In this document: one piece after another, positions 1 to 7,917 of the stretch | How the letters are laid out: each line of letters starts with the position of its first letter | How positions within the stretch are numbered: the first letter of the stretch is position 1 | From: an uncultured Aquimarina sp. | Lineage (GTDB): Bacteria; Bacteroidota; Bacteroidia; Flavobacteriales; Flavobacteriaceae | Direction: 5' to 3' | Length of the DNA: 46,156 nucleotides | NCBI GenBank assembly: GCA_947493035.1 | Contig: CANLOW010000012.1 | Location: forward strand, 1 to 46,156 | Program-made: the position numbers and the translations under genes | Notes under the pieces: generated by a model | Database searches by the model: none | What the model was told of the DNA's origin: nothing | What the model saw: only the letters and a program-made list of their open reading frames with translations

Positions 1-1030
1 AAGCTTGTCAACGTCTCTAAATCCCCTACATTGATAACGCTAGTACTTCCATCTTCATCGGTATACGTAATCTCTCCGGTGGTCGTATTCTCAACTAACG
101 TAGTTAACGTCTCTAAGTTTTGAACCGCTGTAGTTAAGTTGATTTGATTCGTACTACCATCTTCATCAACATAATCTAAATTCGTATTATCTGCATTCAA
201 CGCTAAGCTTGTTAACGTCTCTAAATCCCCTACATTGATAACGCTAGTACTTCCATCTTCATCGGTATACGTAATCTCTCCCGTGGTCGTATTCTCAACT
301 AACGTAGTTAACGTCTCTAAATTCTGAACCGCCGTAGTTAAGTTGATTTGGTTCGTACTGCCATCTTCGTCAACATAATCCAAATTCGTATTATCTGCAT
401 TCAACGCTAAGCTTGTTAACGTCTCTAAATCCCCTACATTGATAACGCTAGTACTTCCATCTTCATCGGTATACGTAATCTCTCCGGTGGTCGTATTCTC
501 AACTAACGTAGTTAACGTCTCTAAATTCTGAACTGCCGTAGTTAAGTTGATTTGATTTGTACTGCCATCTTCGTCAACATAATCTAAATTCGTATTGTCT
601 GCGTTTAATGCTAAGCTTGTTAACGTCTCTAAATCTGAAACATCAATAGTGTTGGAAATACCATTCTCTCCTGTATAGGTTAGTTCTCCTGTATTAGTAT
701 TCGCTACTAAGGTCGTGAGTGTTTGTAAATTTTGAACAGCATTAGTTAAATCTATTTGATTCGTATTGCCATCCTCATCAACATAATCCAGGTTTATATT
801 ATCTGGATTCAATGACAATTCAGTTAACGTCTCTAAATCTGAAACATTAATAGTGTTGGAAATCCCATTCTCCCCTGTATAGGTTAGTTCTCCTGTAGTA
901 GTATTCGCTACTAAGGTTGTGAGTGTTTGTAAATTTGCAACTAGTGTGGATAAATCTAAATTTGTAACATTTCCATCTTCACTAGTATAATCCAAACTTA
1001 TTCCATTAGTATTTAATGCTATTGTGGTTA
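1..1030 (-). repeat. Tandem array with exact 204-bp period (68 aa)
   Basis: Equivalent positions recur at 1, 205, 409, 613, 817 and 1021, an exact 204-bp spacing that keeps frame. Copies from 1 to about 615 are nearly identical in DNA, while those from 615 to 1030, nearer the protein N-terminus, have diverged. Each unit contains two related 102-bp halves. The array continues past the left edge. Confidence 0.93.
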
Positions 1031-1571
1031 ATGTTTCAAAATCTGAAATATCAATATTTGTAGTACCCCCATTCTCATCAGAATATGTAAAGGAACCATC
1101 ATTATTATTTGTAATGAAAGTTAATGTTTCACTAAAAGAGGATAAGTTTACACTTCCTCCATTCTCTAATGATAAAATCCCTGTAGCAGAATCAAATTGT
1201 AATATCTGATTATCTGTGCCAAAAAAAGTAATAGGCGCACTTCCATTACCTAAATCAATTGTTAAAGTACCATCATTATTTTCTATTACAGAAACAGATG
1301 TACCTGTTTCGCATAATGATTCCCATGCAATCCCTGTATATTGAAATACGCAATTATCATCTATGTTGTACACAATTCCTCCAGGAAGTGAAGTTATTGC
1401 ATTCATTTCAGCAGTAGAAACTCTTGTGATTACTAAAACTTTATCAGTACTCTCTAATTCAAGTAAAGAACTTGAATCTATAGACTGAGGGCGATCACCA
1501 ATCTTAACTTGAGACCTGACTAAAGAAGTACCAATGACAAAAAATATTAAAAAAAAGTAACTTATTTTCAT
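1..1571 (-). CDS. Secreted repeat protein, N-terminal part (3' end beyond the window)
   Basis: An open frame runs from an ATG at 1571 to the left edge without a stop (about 523 codons). It opens with a signal peptide (MKISYFFLIFFVIGTSLVRSQ). Residues about 22-90 resemble the head found in many Bacteroidota surface and tail-fibre-like proteins (SSLLELES...VLVITRVSTAEMNAI...GGIVYN...FQYTGIAWESLC). The rest is a tandem array of 68-residue units, each made of two related halves of the type LETLTxLxxNxxxxxxxYxDEDGSTxxIN, which suggests a long beta-strand stalk. Acidic DEDG turns could bind calcium. It is transcribed divergently from the glycosyltransferase gene at 1920. The C-terminus, where a secretion signal would lie, is not visible. 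A role as an adhesin or surface fibre is inferred; the exact function is unknown. Confidence 0.85.
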   Translation of the reverse strand, partial: MKISYFFLIFFVIGTSLVRSQVKIGDRPQSIDSSSLLELESTDKVLVITRVSTAEMNAITSLPGGIVYNIDDNCVFQYTGIAWESLCETGTSVSVIENNDGTLTIDLGNGSAPITFFGTDNQILQFDSATGILSLENGGSVNLSSFSETLTFITNNNDGSFTYSDENGGTTNIDISDFETLTTIALNTNGISLDYTSEDGNVTNLDLSTLVANLQTLTTLVANTTTGELTYTGENGISNTINVSDLETLTELSLNPDNINLDYVDEDGNTNQIDLTNAVQNLQTLTTLVANTNTGELTYTGENGISNTIDVSDLETLTSLALNADNTNLDYVDEDGSTNQINLTTAVQNLETLTTLVENTTTGEITYTDEDGSTSVINVGDLETLTSLALNADNTNLDYVDEDGSTNQINLTTAVQNLETLTTLVENTTTGEITYTDEDGSTSVINVGDLETLTSLALNADNTNLDYVDEDGSTNQINLTTAVQNLETLTTLVENTTTGEITYTDEDGSTSVINVGDLETLTS

Positions 1572-1919
1572 ACAAATAGGCTTAAAACTAGTTCCTTATT
1601 ACATATAAAGTAATACAAAAAAGGGGGTCCCCGTAAAAAAACACAAGGAAAACCAAACAATAAATCGACGAAAAACATTTTAATTCGCTAAGTGACAGAA
1701 CTATAAGGATTCACTTAAGCTTGTTTTTCATCCTAACTAAAATAAACATAGGAAGTTACATACACAAACAAGTTAAATTTTAATTTCAGAAAAAAAGAAT
1801 ATTGTAAGAAAAAAACTTATATATTTCTTAAATAAAACTCAACTAAAATTGAGCTAATAACATTTTACTATTTTATATTTTTATAAAAATCAGACCAACA
1901 AACAGTACTTTTATCATTA
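1572..1919. other. Divergent intergenic region, 348 bp
   Basis: This AT-rich spacer separates the leftward repeat-protein gene from the rightward glycosyltransferase gene, so it must hold both promoters. I see no perfect TAnnTTTG box. TACTTTTA at 1906-1913 is a weak candidate for the rightward gene. No RNA gene or ORF is supported. Confidence 0.5.
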
Positions 1920-3833
1920 ATGGATTTAAATAACTTACTTGAGAAAACGGATTCAATGAAAATAGTCTACTCAATTCTTATTTTCACAATACTTGTATTT
2001 GCTTTAATTTTTTCTTCTTCAAACTTCTTGACTTATGATGACAACTGGTACATTTATGAAAATCAAAATGTAATACATTTATCATGGAAATCTATTAAAA
2101 ACATTCTTACCTCAGTTCAAGGTGGTCAATATTCTCCTTTATCTGAGATATATCACTCTATACTATTTGCAATATTTGGTAAAAATGCTACAGCTTTCAA
2201 GGTTATGGCATTAATTGTCCATCTTTTAAACGTTTCTATATTATTTCATATACTTGACAATCTATTTAAGAAAAAATCACTTGTCATTTTCTCTGCTTTA
2301 ATTTTTGCTATTCATCCAATGCAAGTAGAAACAATAGGATGGATATCTGTTATATACAGAAATGCAGTACTCTTTATGTTTCTTGGTTACTTTTTCTACA
2401 TAAAATACTTAGATTCAGAATTTAAACTAAAATACTTATTCCCCACACTGTTGTGCTTTGTATTAGCAATGCTTAATAAAGAACAAGCCATTTTATTTCC
2501 TATAGGATTATTTATCTTAAGTTTAGCCAAATTAGAAAAACCTGTAACTAAACGTTTCTTTATAGAAATGTCTGCATGGTTTATAATCTCTTTAATCTTT
2601 GGCCTAATTACTATCCAAATCACAAAGACTGGAGGCCCAAGTCTTGTAGATACTGGCGACTCTATTTTCAACAAATTTGCACTACTCAGTAAGACTATAT
2701 TAGACTATTCTTTACATTTCATATTACCTTCTAAATTATCATTTTCTTACCCTTATCCAAATCAAAACATTAGCAATGGAGTTTTATCGATTTTAATAGC
2801 ATTAATTTTTATAACTATAAGTAGTTATGTTTCCTTAAAAAATAAAATCTTTAGAATTGGCTTTTTATGGACTATTGGCTTTTTAAGTCTCAGCTTGCTT
2901 TTTGCTTTTTTCCACCTTAGAGATTCCTATATGGCTGATCGATATATTTATGTAGCAATCATAGGATACGCAATTATGCTACATCAATTTTTAGATTTTC
3001 TATTATCTAAATTCAATAAAGATACATTATTGATCCCTATAGCTATTGTTTTAATTTTCACATTAGGAATAATTTCATTCAATCGCGTCAATGTATTCAA
3101 AAACTCAAAAAGTCTTTGGAGCCAAGCTATTAAAGTAAATCCTAACAATAAATTTGCGTACAATAGTCTAGGGTATTATTATAGAAATCAAAGTCAGCTT
3201 GACACTGCACTTGTATTATATAAAAAGGCATTAAAAATAGACTCCAATTATCGCCTAGCACATAGCAATATTGGTAAAGTCTATTATTCAAAAAAGCAAT
3301 ACGATAGTGCATTGTTTCACATTTCTAAAGCGATTAAAATTAACCCCACCTATCAGAGATCTTATGAAAACAGAGCTGCTATTTACTCAAAAACCAACCA
3401 AACAACACTTTTATTAAAAGACCTAAACAAGATTATAACTTTTAAACCTCAAAGTGTTAAGTACAGAATAGAAAGAGCTAAAATATTTTTTAAACAAAAG
3501 AAATACAAAAAAGCATTAGTCGATCTCGAAATAGCTCTTAAATTTGACCCCAATGACCATTACACTAATTACCTTGCCGGACATTCGAATCTTTTAATTA
3601 AAAAAAATAAAAATGCAATTAACTATCTCAATAGAGCTATTAAATTAAATACTCAAAAACCTGATTATTTCTTTATTAGAGCAAATGCTTTTATAAAAGA
3701 AAAAAAATATAACGCAGCTTTGAAAGATTTCAAAAAAGCTAAAAAAATGGGATATAAAGTAAAAGACATTCAAATATTAGCTACAAAACTACTTGCAGAT
3801 AAAGCTAAAAAAGCTAGCTTAATTTCTAAATAA
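1920..3833 (+). CDS. TMTC-like polytopic glycosyltransferase with C-terminal TPR repeats
   Basis: The 637-residue protein has two parts. Residues about 17-390 hold around ten hydrophobic segments in the layout of GT-C, lipid-linked-sugar-dependent glycosyltransferases. The first extracytoplasmic loop has the acidic pair D40-D41 in LTYDDNWY, where GT-C enzymes keep their catalytic aspartate. Residues about 404-620 are roughly six tetratricopeptide repeats rich in the FxKALKIDPN-type pattern. This order matches eukaryotic TMTC O-mannosyltransferases and the 'TPR repeat' membrane proteins of Bacteroidota. Transfer of a sugar to exported proteins is inferred; donor and acceptor are unknown. The ATG at 1920 lacks a clear Shine-Dalgarno sequence; an internal Met13 at 1956 sits just before the first membrane segment and is a possible alternative start. 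It stands alone, with 348 and 518 bp of spacer on either side. Confidence 0.75.
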   Translation: MDLNNLLEKTDSMKIVYSILIFTILVFALIFSSSNFLTYDDNWYIYENQNVIHLSWKSIKNILTSVQGGQYSPLSEIYHSILFAIFGKNATAFKVMALIVHLLNVSILFHILDNLFKKKSLVIFSALIFAIHPMQVETIGWISVIYRNAVLFMFLGYFFYIKYLDSEFKLKYLFPTLLCFVLAMLNKEQAILFPIGLFILSLAKLEKPVTKRFFIEMSAWFIISLIFGLITIQITKTGGPSLVDTGDSIFNKFALLSKTILDYSLHFILPSKLSFSYPYPNQNISNGVLSILIALIFITISSYVSLKNKIFRIGFLWTIGFLSLSLLFAFFHLRDSYMADRYIYVAIIGYAIMLHQFLDFLLSKFNKDTLLIPIAIVLIFTLGIISFNRVNVFKNSKSLWSQAIKVNPNNKFAYNSLGYYYRNQSQLDTALVLYKKALKIDSNYRLAHSNIGKVYYSKKQYDSALFHISKAIKINPTYQRSYENRAAIYSKTNQTTLLLKDLNKIITFKPQSVKYRIERAKIFFKQKKYKKALVDLEIALKFDPNDHYTNYLAGHSNLLIKKNKNAINYLNRAIKLNTQKPDYFFIRANAFIKEKKYNAALKDFKKAKKMGYKVKDIQILATKLLADKAKKASLISK

Positions 3834-4351
3834 TGAATATCAAACTATCCACAGCCACCCCTTGTTACCATTAAGAAGAAGAAAATACAGAGGTTCTTTA
3901 TTATGAATTAAATACTGTTCTTTTACTCTTTAATTAATGCATAACATAACCTTCATAATAATCCAATACACATACGTGAGTTTCTATAATTGACTTTCCT
4001 TCTAAATATCCACACGTAGACTCTAGCACTTCAATAGCTCTAGTTTTAATGACACTTTATTTAAAAAAAACTCCACATAAATTCTTTCTAATAAAGATGT
4101 TTTATATTCTTTCTTGCATTAAAACACTTCTCTAAAATACTTGTAAAACGCCTCTTTATTGTTCAAGTAAATCAATCATGCATTTAACTATGGAAATATT
4201 GTTTCCATAAAATTAAAATACAGCACTTATTTTAATGTTTTACTTACAATTTTAAAACCTATATAAAGAATGATACTCTATTTCAGTATTATTTTTTACC
4301 ATTGTAACGTCCTAAATAAAAATCCGTTTAATCAGTACAATCAATCATTAC
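3834..4351. other. Intergenic region, 518 bp, possibly holding decayed coding sequence
   Basis: No intact gene is visible. On the minus strand, 4053 down to a TAA at 3936-3934 reads as 40 uninterrupted codons of protein-like composition (including AIEVLESTCGYLEGK). Further coding-like pieces lie upstream in other frames to about 4190, interrupted by stops. This could be an old pseudogene or chance. The promoter of the gene at 4352 must lie at the right end, but I see no clear box. Confidence 0.35.
4189..4209. repeat. Perfect inverted repeat, 8-bp arms, 5-nt loop
   Basis: TATGGAAA (4189-4196) and TTTCCATA (4202-4209) flank the loop TATTG. No T-run follows on either strand, so it does not look like a terminator. 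It could be an operator or a decayed element end; the function is unknown. Confidence 0.6.
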
Positions 4352-4873
4352 ATGTGTTTTTCGAATAAGACTAAACTTTTCCTTCTCTTATTAATATCAT
4401 TACTATGTATTTCTAGCTTTGACCATGCTTATCATGCCAGTATCACTAACATTGAACTTGATACAGAAGAACGATTAGCTAAAATATCCGTTCAATTATT
4501 TACAGATGATCTTTATACTTTATTTGAAAAAAGATTTGGAACTTCTCCTAATAAACTAGCAAACCTTTCTTCAACCGAAACTTTACTTCTAAAAGAATAC
4601 TTGAAAGACAAAATTCAATTAAGTACCAATAGAAAACCAACTGCAATTACATATCTAGGTTTAGAAGAAGATCAAAATTTCACCACACTTTATCTAGAGG
4701 GAAAAATCGTTAAAAACACAGAGCGAATTGAAATTAAAAATAGCATTTTAACAGCTATATTTCCAGATCAAATAAATACTATACATGTTACACTGAACAA
4801 CGTAACAAAATCAGTACATTTAACAACAACAAAATTAAAAGGTCTCCTTTTCTTTAATTCTGAAAAGGAATAA
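4352..4873 (+). CDS. DUF6702 family exported protein
   Basis: A 173-residue protein with an N-terminal hydrophobic stretch (residues 8-20, LFLLLLISLLCIS) that looks like a signal peptide, followed by the family hallmark HAYHASITNIELD...AKISVQLFTDDLYTLFEKRFG. I recognise this pattern as the DUF6702 family of Bacteroidota, whose role is unknown. The remainder is predicted as mixed beta strands, with no catalytic motif seen. It ends only 9 bp before the M1 peptidase gene, and this pair occurs together in related bacteria, so they are probably co-transcribed and work on the same process in the periplasm. Family assignment is fairly sure; function is not. Confidence 0.75.
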   Translation: MCFSNKTKLFLLLLISLLCISSFDHAYHASITNIELDTEERLAKISVQLFTDDLYTLFEKRFGTSPNKLANLSSTETLLLKEYLKDKIQLSTNRKPTAITYLGLEEDQNFTTLYLEGKIVKNTERIEIKNSILTAIFPDQINTIHVTLNNVTKSVHLTTTKLKGLLFFNSEKE

Positions 4874-4882
4874 TATTGATAT

Positions 4883-7138
4883 ATGAAAAAGTTTTTTTTA
4901 GCATTGCTTTCACTAGGAATGCTTCAGACACAGGCTCAGCAGGATACTATTTCTCACAAAGGACATACAAATCAAAATAAATTCAGACAACTTTATCAAG
5001 AATTTGCTACACCGAATGTTTATCGAACTGCTTCTGGTGCTCCTGGCCATCAGTACTATCAACAACAAGCTGACTACAAAATTAAAGTGATTTTAGATGA
5101 AACTAATGACAAGTTAACAGGTAGTGAGACGATTACTTACACTAACAACTCGCCTGATTATCTAGAATTTCTTTGGTTACAATTAGACCAAAATAAGCGC
5201 GCTAAAGATTCTGACACTCATTTACTCAAAGAAAGTGAAGTTAAACCTTACTATAGACCAAGTACTTTTACCAGTACTTTTTTAGCCCCTAAATTTGATG
5301 GCGGTTTTAATATTACAAACGTTGAGAGTAGTGATGGAAAAACGTTGAGTTATACGATCAATAAAACCATGATGCGTATTAATTTAAAAACACCTTTAGC
5401 GCCAAACAAAAAGATAAGTTTTGATATTGATTGGTGGTATAAGATAAATAAACAAATCCCTGGCGATGATCGCTCTGGGTACGAATACTTTAAAAAAGAC
5501 GGAAATAAGTCATATATCATAGCACAATTTTACCCTCGCATGTGTGTCTACAATGATGTAGAAGGGTGGCAAAACACTCCTTTTTTAGATGACGGAGAAT
5601 TTACTTTGAATTTCGGTGATTATGATGTAGAAATCACTACACCCAAAGATCACTTTTTAGAAGCTACAGGTAAACTTCAAAACAGAAAAGAAGTATTTAC
5701 TAAAACACAATTAGAACGCTACGAAAAAGCATTGAATAGCTACACAAAACCTGTTTTAATTATTACTCAAAACGAAGCTGTTGAAAATGAAAAAACAAAG
5801 GAAACGAATACAAAAACTTGGAAATTTAAAGCAGAGAATGTAAGAGATTTCGCCTTCGCCTCCTCACGCAAGTACATTTGTGATATGATGGCTGTAGATG
5901 TTCAAGGAAAACGTGTTATGGCTGTATCTGTGTACCCTAAAGAAGGGAATCCATTATGGGAACAATACTCTACCAAGGCTGTAAAACAAACATTACAAAC
6001 GTATAGTGATATGACTTTTCAATATCCATATCACAAAGCTGTTTCAGTTCATTTTAAACAAATAGGAATGGAATATCCTATGATCTGCTGGAATTTTGGT
6101 CGCCCTAAAGCCGATGGTTCATATTCAGATCGAACTCGAAACGGAATGATTGGAGTAATTATTCATGAAGTTGGGCATAATTTTTTTCCTATGATTGTCA
6201 ATAGTGACGAACGTCAATGGGGTTGGATGGACGAAGGATTAAATTCTTTTTTAGAATATCTTACCGAGCAAGAGTTTGAAGAAAACTTCCCTAGCAGAAG
6301 AGGTCCTGTAGAAAATATTATTCCTTACATGAGTGGAGACCAAAATGAGATTGTACCCATTATGAGTATGGCTGACAACGTCATTCAATTAGGAAATAAC
6401 GCCTATGGAAAGCCAGCTACTGCCTTAAACATTTTACGAGAAACTATTATGGGTCATGAATTATTCGATCATGCGTTTCGCACATACTCTAATCGATGGA
6501 AATTCAAGCACCCTACTCCTGAAGATTTCTTTAGAACAATGGAAGATGCTTCAGCTATGGATTTAGATTGGTTTTGGAGAGGATGGTTTTACACGACCGA
6601 TGTTGTAGATATTGGCGTAAAAGAAGTTAACAAACTCTTTGTTTCTCAAAAGCCGAATAAGGACATGAGAAATTATTTAAAAGAAAATAATTTAACAGAA
6701 AAACAGATTATTCCATTAGTGTACACCGTTAGTGAAAATAGCGAGGATATTACCTCTATTGACACTTCAAAAACTATGTCTAAAAATTGTGAACCACTTC
6801 GCAACTACCTATTTGACAATTTCTCTGAAGAAGAACGAAAAACTATAATAGACCCTAAATATTTTTATGAAATAGTTTTCGAAAAGCCAGGAGGTTTGGT
6901 AATGCCTTTAATTGTAAAAATTACATACGACGACAAGTCTACGGAACTTATCAGATACCCTGCTCAAATTTGGAGAAAAAATGACTCTCAGGTAAGTAAG
7001 GTTATACCATCTACAAAGAAAATCACAAAAATTGAAGTAGATCCTAACAAAGAAACTGCGGATATCAATGTATCAAACAATACTTGGCCTAAAGAAGTTG
7101 TTTTATCAAAATTCGATCAATTTAAACAGAAACAGTAA
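4883..7138 (+). CDS. Secreted M1 family zinc metallopeptidase
   Basis: A 751-residue protein with signal peptide MKKFFLALLSLGMLQTQAQQ. The N-terminal half is the beta-rich M1 domain. The gluzincin catalytic site is complete: HEVGH at residues 428-432 supplies two zinc ligands and the catalytic Glu429, and Glu451 in WMDEGLN is the third ligand, the HEXXH-x18-E spacing typical of M1. IGMEYPM, about 40 residues earlier, stands where GxMEN recognises the substrate N-terminus. This predicts an aminopeptidase acting in the periplasm or at the surface, cleaving peptides for nutrition or turnover. No C-terminal type IX sorting domain is obvious. The gene follows DUF6702 at 9-bp spacing and ends 30 bp before tatA. 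Substrate specificity cannot be judged. Confidence 0.92.
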   Translation: MKKFFLALLSLGMLQTQAQQDTISHKGHTNQNKFRQLYQEFATPNVYRTASGAPGHQYYQQQADYKIKVILDETNDKLTGSETITYTNNSPDYLEFLWLQLDQNKRAKDSDTHLLKESEVKPYYRPSTFTSTFLAPKFDGGFNITNVESSDGKTLSYTINKTMMRINLKTPLAPNKKISFDIDWWYKINKQIPGDDRSGYEYFKKDGNKSYIIAQFYPRMCVYNDVEGWQNTPFLDDGEFTLNFGDYDVEITTPKDHFLEATGKLQNRKEVFTKTQLERYEKALNSYTKPVLIITQNEAVENEKTKETNTKTWKFKAENVRDFAFASSRKYICDMMAVDVQGKRVMAVSVYPKEGNPLWEQYSTKAVKQTLQTYSDMTFQYPYHKAVSVHFKQIGMEYPMICWNFGRPKADGSYSDRTRNGMIGVIIHEVGHNFFPMIVNSDERQWGWMDEGLNSFLEYLTEQEFEENFPSRRGPVENIIPYMSGDQNEIVPIMSMADNVIQLGNNAYGKPATALNILRETIMGHELFDHAFRTYSNRWKFKHPTPEDFFRTMEDASAMDLDWFWRGWFYTTDVVDIGVKEVNKLFVSQKPNKDMRNYLKENNLTEKQIIPLVYTVSENSEDITSIDTSKTMSKNCEPLRNYLFDNFSEEERKTIIDPKYFYEIVFEKPGGLVMPLIVKITYDDKSTELIRYPAQIWRKNDSQVSKVIPSTKKITKIEVDPNKETADINVSNNTWPKEVVLSKFDQFKQKQ

Positions 7139-7156
7139 GCTTAACACCCAAATCTG

Positions 7157-7164
7157 TATCTTTG
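7157..7164 (+). promoter_or_regulatory. -7 promoter box TATCTTTG for tatA
   Basis: A perfect match to the Bacteroidota consensus TAnnTTTG. It lies just 4 bp before the tatA ATG, so the transcript would begin at or near the start codon. No TTG is evident at the -33 position. Confidence 0.6.
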
Positions 7165-7168
7165 CATT

Positions 7169-7450
7169 ATGATGTTACCTTTATTTATTAGCGGCGGAGA
7201 AATTGCATTTATTGGTTTTATTTTAGTGATGGTATTTGGAGCAGATAAAATTCCAGAAATTGCTCGTGGCCTTGGTAAAGGAATGCGAATGGTTAAAGAT
7301 GCTACTAATGATATTAAAAAAGAAATCACCGATAGTGCTTTCGAGGTAAAAGAAGGTGAAAAAAATATCACTAAAGAAATCTCTGAAACTATCAACGATG
7401 TCAAAAAAGATATCGATGATATTACTGGCCCTATAAAACGTCAATTTTAA
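7169..7450 (+). CDS. tatA: Twin-arginine translocase subunit TatA/TatE family
   Basis: A 93-residue protein with the TatA layout. Residues about 10-25 (GEIAFIGFILVMVFG) form one short membrane helix, followed by the hinge and amphipathic helix FGADKIPEIARGLGKGMR, then a charged, flexible tail. TatA oligomers form the pore that moves folded, RR-signal proteins across the inner membrane together with TatC, which is not in the window. The glutamate of GGEI in the membrane-entry segment suits TatA or TatB. The start could be either of two adjacent ATGs (7169 or 7172). The frame fits the family length. It has its own promoter box although it lies 30 bp after the peptidase gene. Confidence 0.9.
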   Translation: MMLPLFISGGEIAFIGFILVMVFGADKIPEIARGLGKGMRMVKDATNDIKKEITDSAFEVKEGEKNITKEISETINDVKKDIDDITGPIKRQF

Positions 7451-7641
7451 AGTCTCTCAATAAATACTATGATACTTTAGGGCGTTACCCTTCGACTTAT
7501 CTCAGGGTCGGGTTTTCCGATACAATTCCTCATCATGCTATCGCATTCTTGCGGGATTTCCCCTTCAATCCCTAACGCAAAAAAGTCGAATATTGGATCT
7601 AGCTGAAAACTTGCAGAATGCTTTGTTCATTTTGCATGCCA

Positions 7642-7672
7642 CTCCACTAATTTTCAAAAAATTATAGTGGAG
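7642..7672. repeat. Inverted repeat hairpin
   Basis: CTCCACTA (7642-7649) pairs perfectly with TAGTGGAG (7665-7672) around a 15-nt AT-rich loop, which can itself pair in part. No T-run follows, so a terminator role is unlikely. Confidence 0.6.
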
Positions 7673-7734
7673 TCTCCTTCACTAGGAATTGCAAATCATT
7701 ATTGAAATTAAAAAAATTATGTTTAGTTGAGGAG

Positions 7735-7754
7735 ATTTCCTCCTCCGAGGAAAT
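7735..7754. repeat. Extragenic palindrome, GAGATT...GGAAATGAC type
   Basis: ATTTCCTC (7735-7742) and GAGGAAAT (7747-7754) enclose a 4-nt loop and are flanked by GAG and GAC. The same design (GAG, 8-bp arm, 4-nt loop, 8-bp arm, GAC) occurs at 20921-20946 with compensating arm changes. Confidence 0.65.
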
Positions 7755-7889
7755 GACAATAACTATATTTACCCACAAATTTTCGTGGTTGACCCCTAGT
7801 ATGTAATCCAAAACTTAATTTAAAATTTAACTCGGATCACCCCCAACACAATACTTAAGTATTTATTACAAAAAAATTAAGTTTTGTTC

Positions 7890-7897
7890 TATCTTTA
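7890..7897 (+). promoter_or_regulatory. Probable -7 box TATCTTTA for gpmI
   Basis: Matches TAnnTTTG except for the last base, 20 bp before the gpmI ATG. An AAGGAAA ribosome-binding-like sequence lies directly before the start. Confidence 0.45.
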
Positions 7898-7917
7898 CAC
7901 ACAAAAAAGCAAGGAAA

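Larger units (their letters stand above)
7451..7917. other. Intergenic region, 467 bp, mosaic of hairpin repeats
   Basis: There is no gene here. The spacer holds an imperfect palindrome (ACCCTTCGACTTATCTCAGGGT, about 7486-7508), a GATCTAGCTGAAAA block (about 7599-7612) and two strong hairpins listed separately. The same blocks recur in degenerate form at 20661-21000. It resembles dispersed extragenic palindromic repeats. The gpmI promoter is at its right end. Confidence 0.6.

Noticed and set aside
1..1030. The 204-bp repeats as a CRISPR or non-coding satellite array
   Set aside because: The period is a multiple of three, the frame stays open throughout and a signal peptide precedes it, so it is coding.
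7141..7444. Two minus-strand open frames across tatA (7141-7404 and 7223-7444)
   Set aside because: They are shadows of tatA, which has a clear family signature and promoter on the plus strand.
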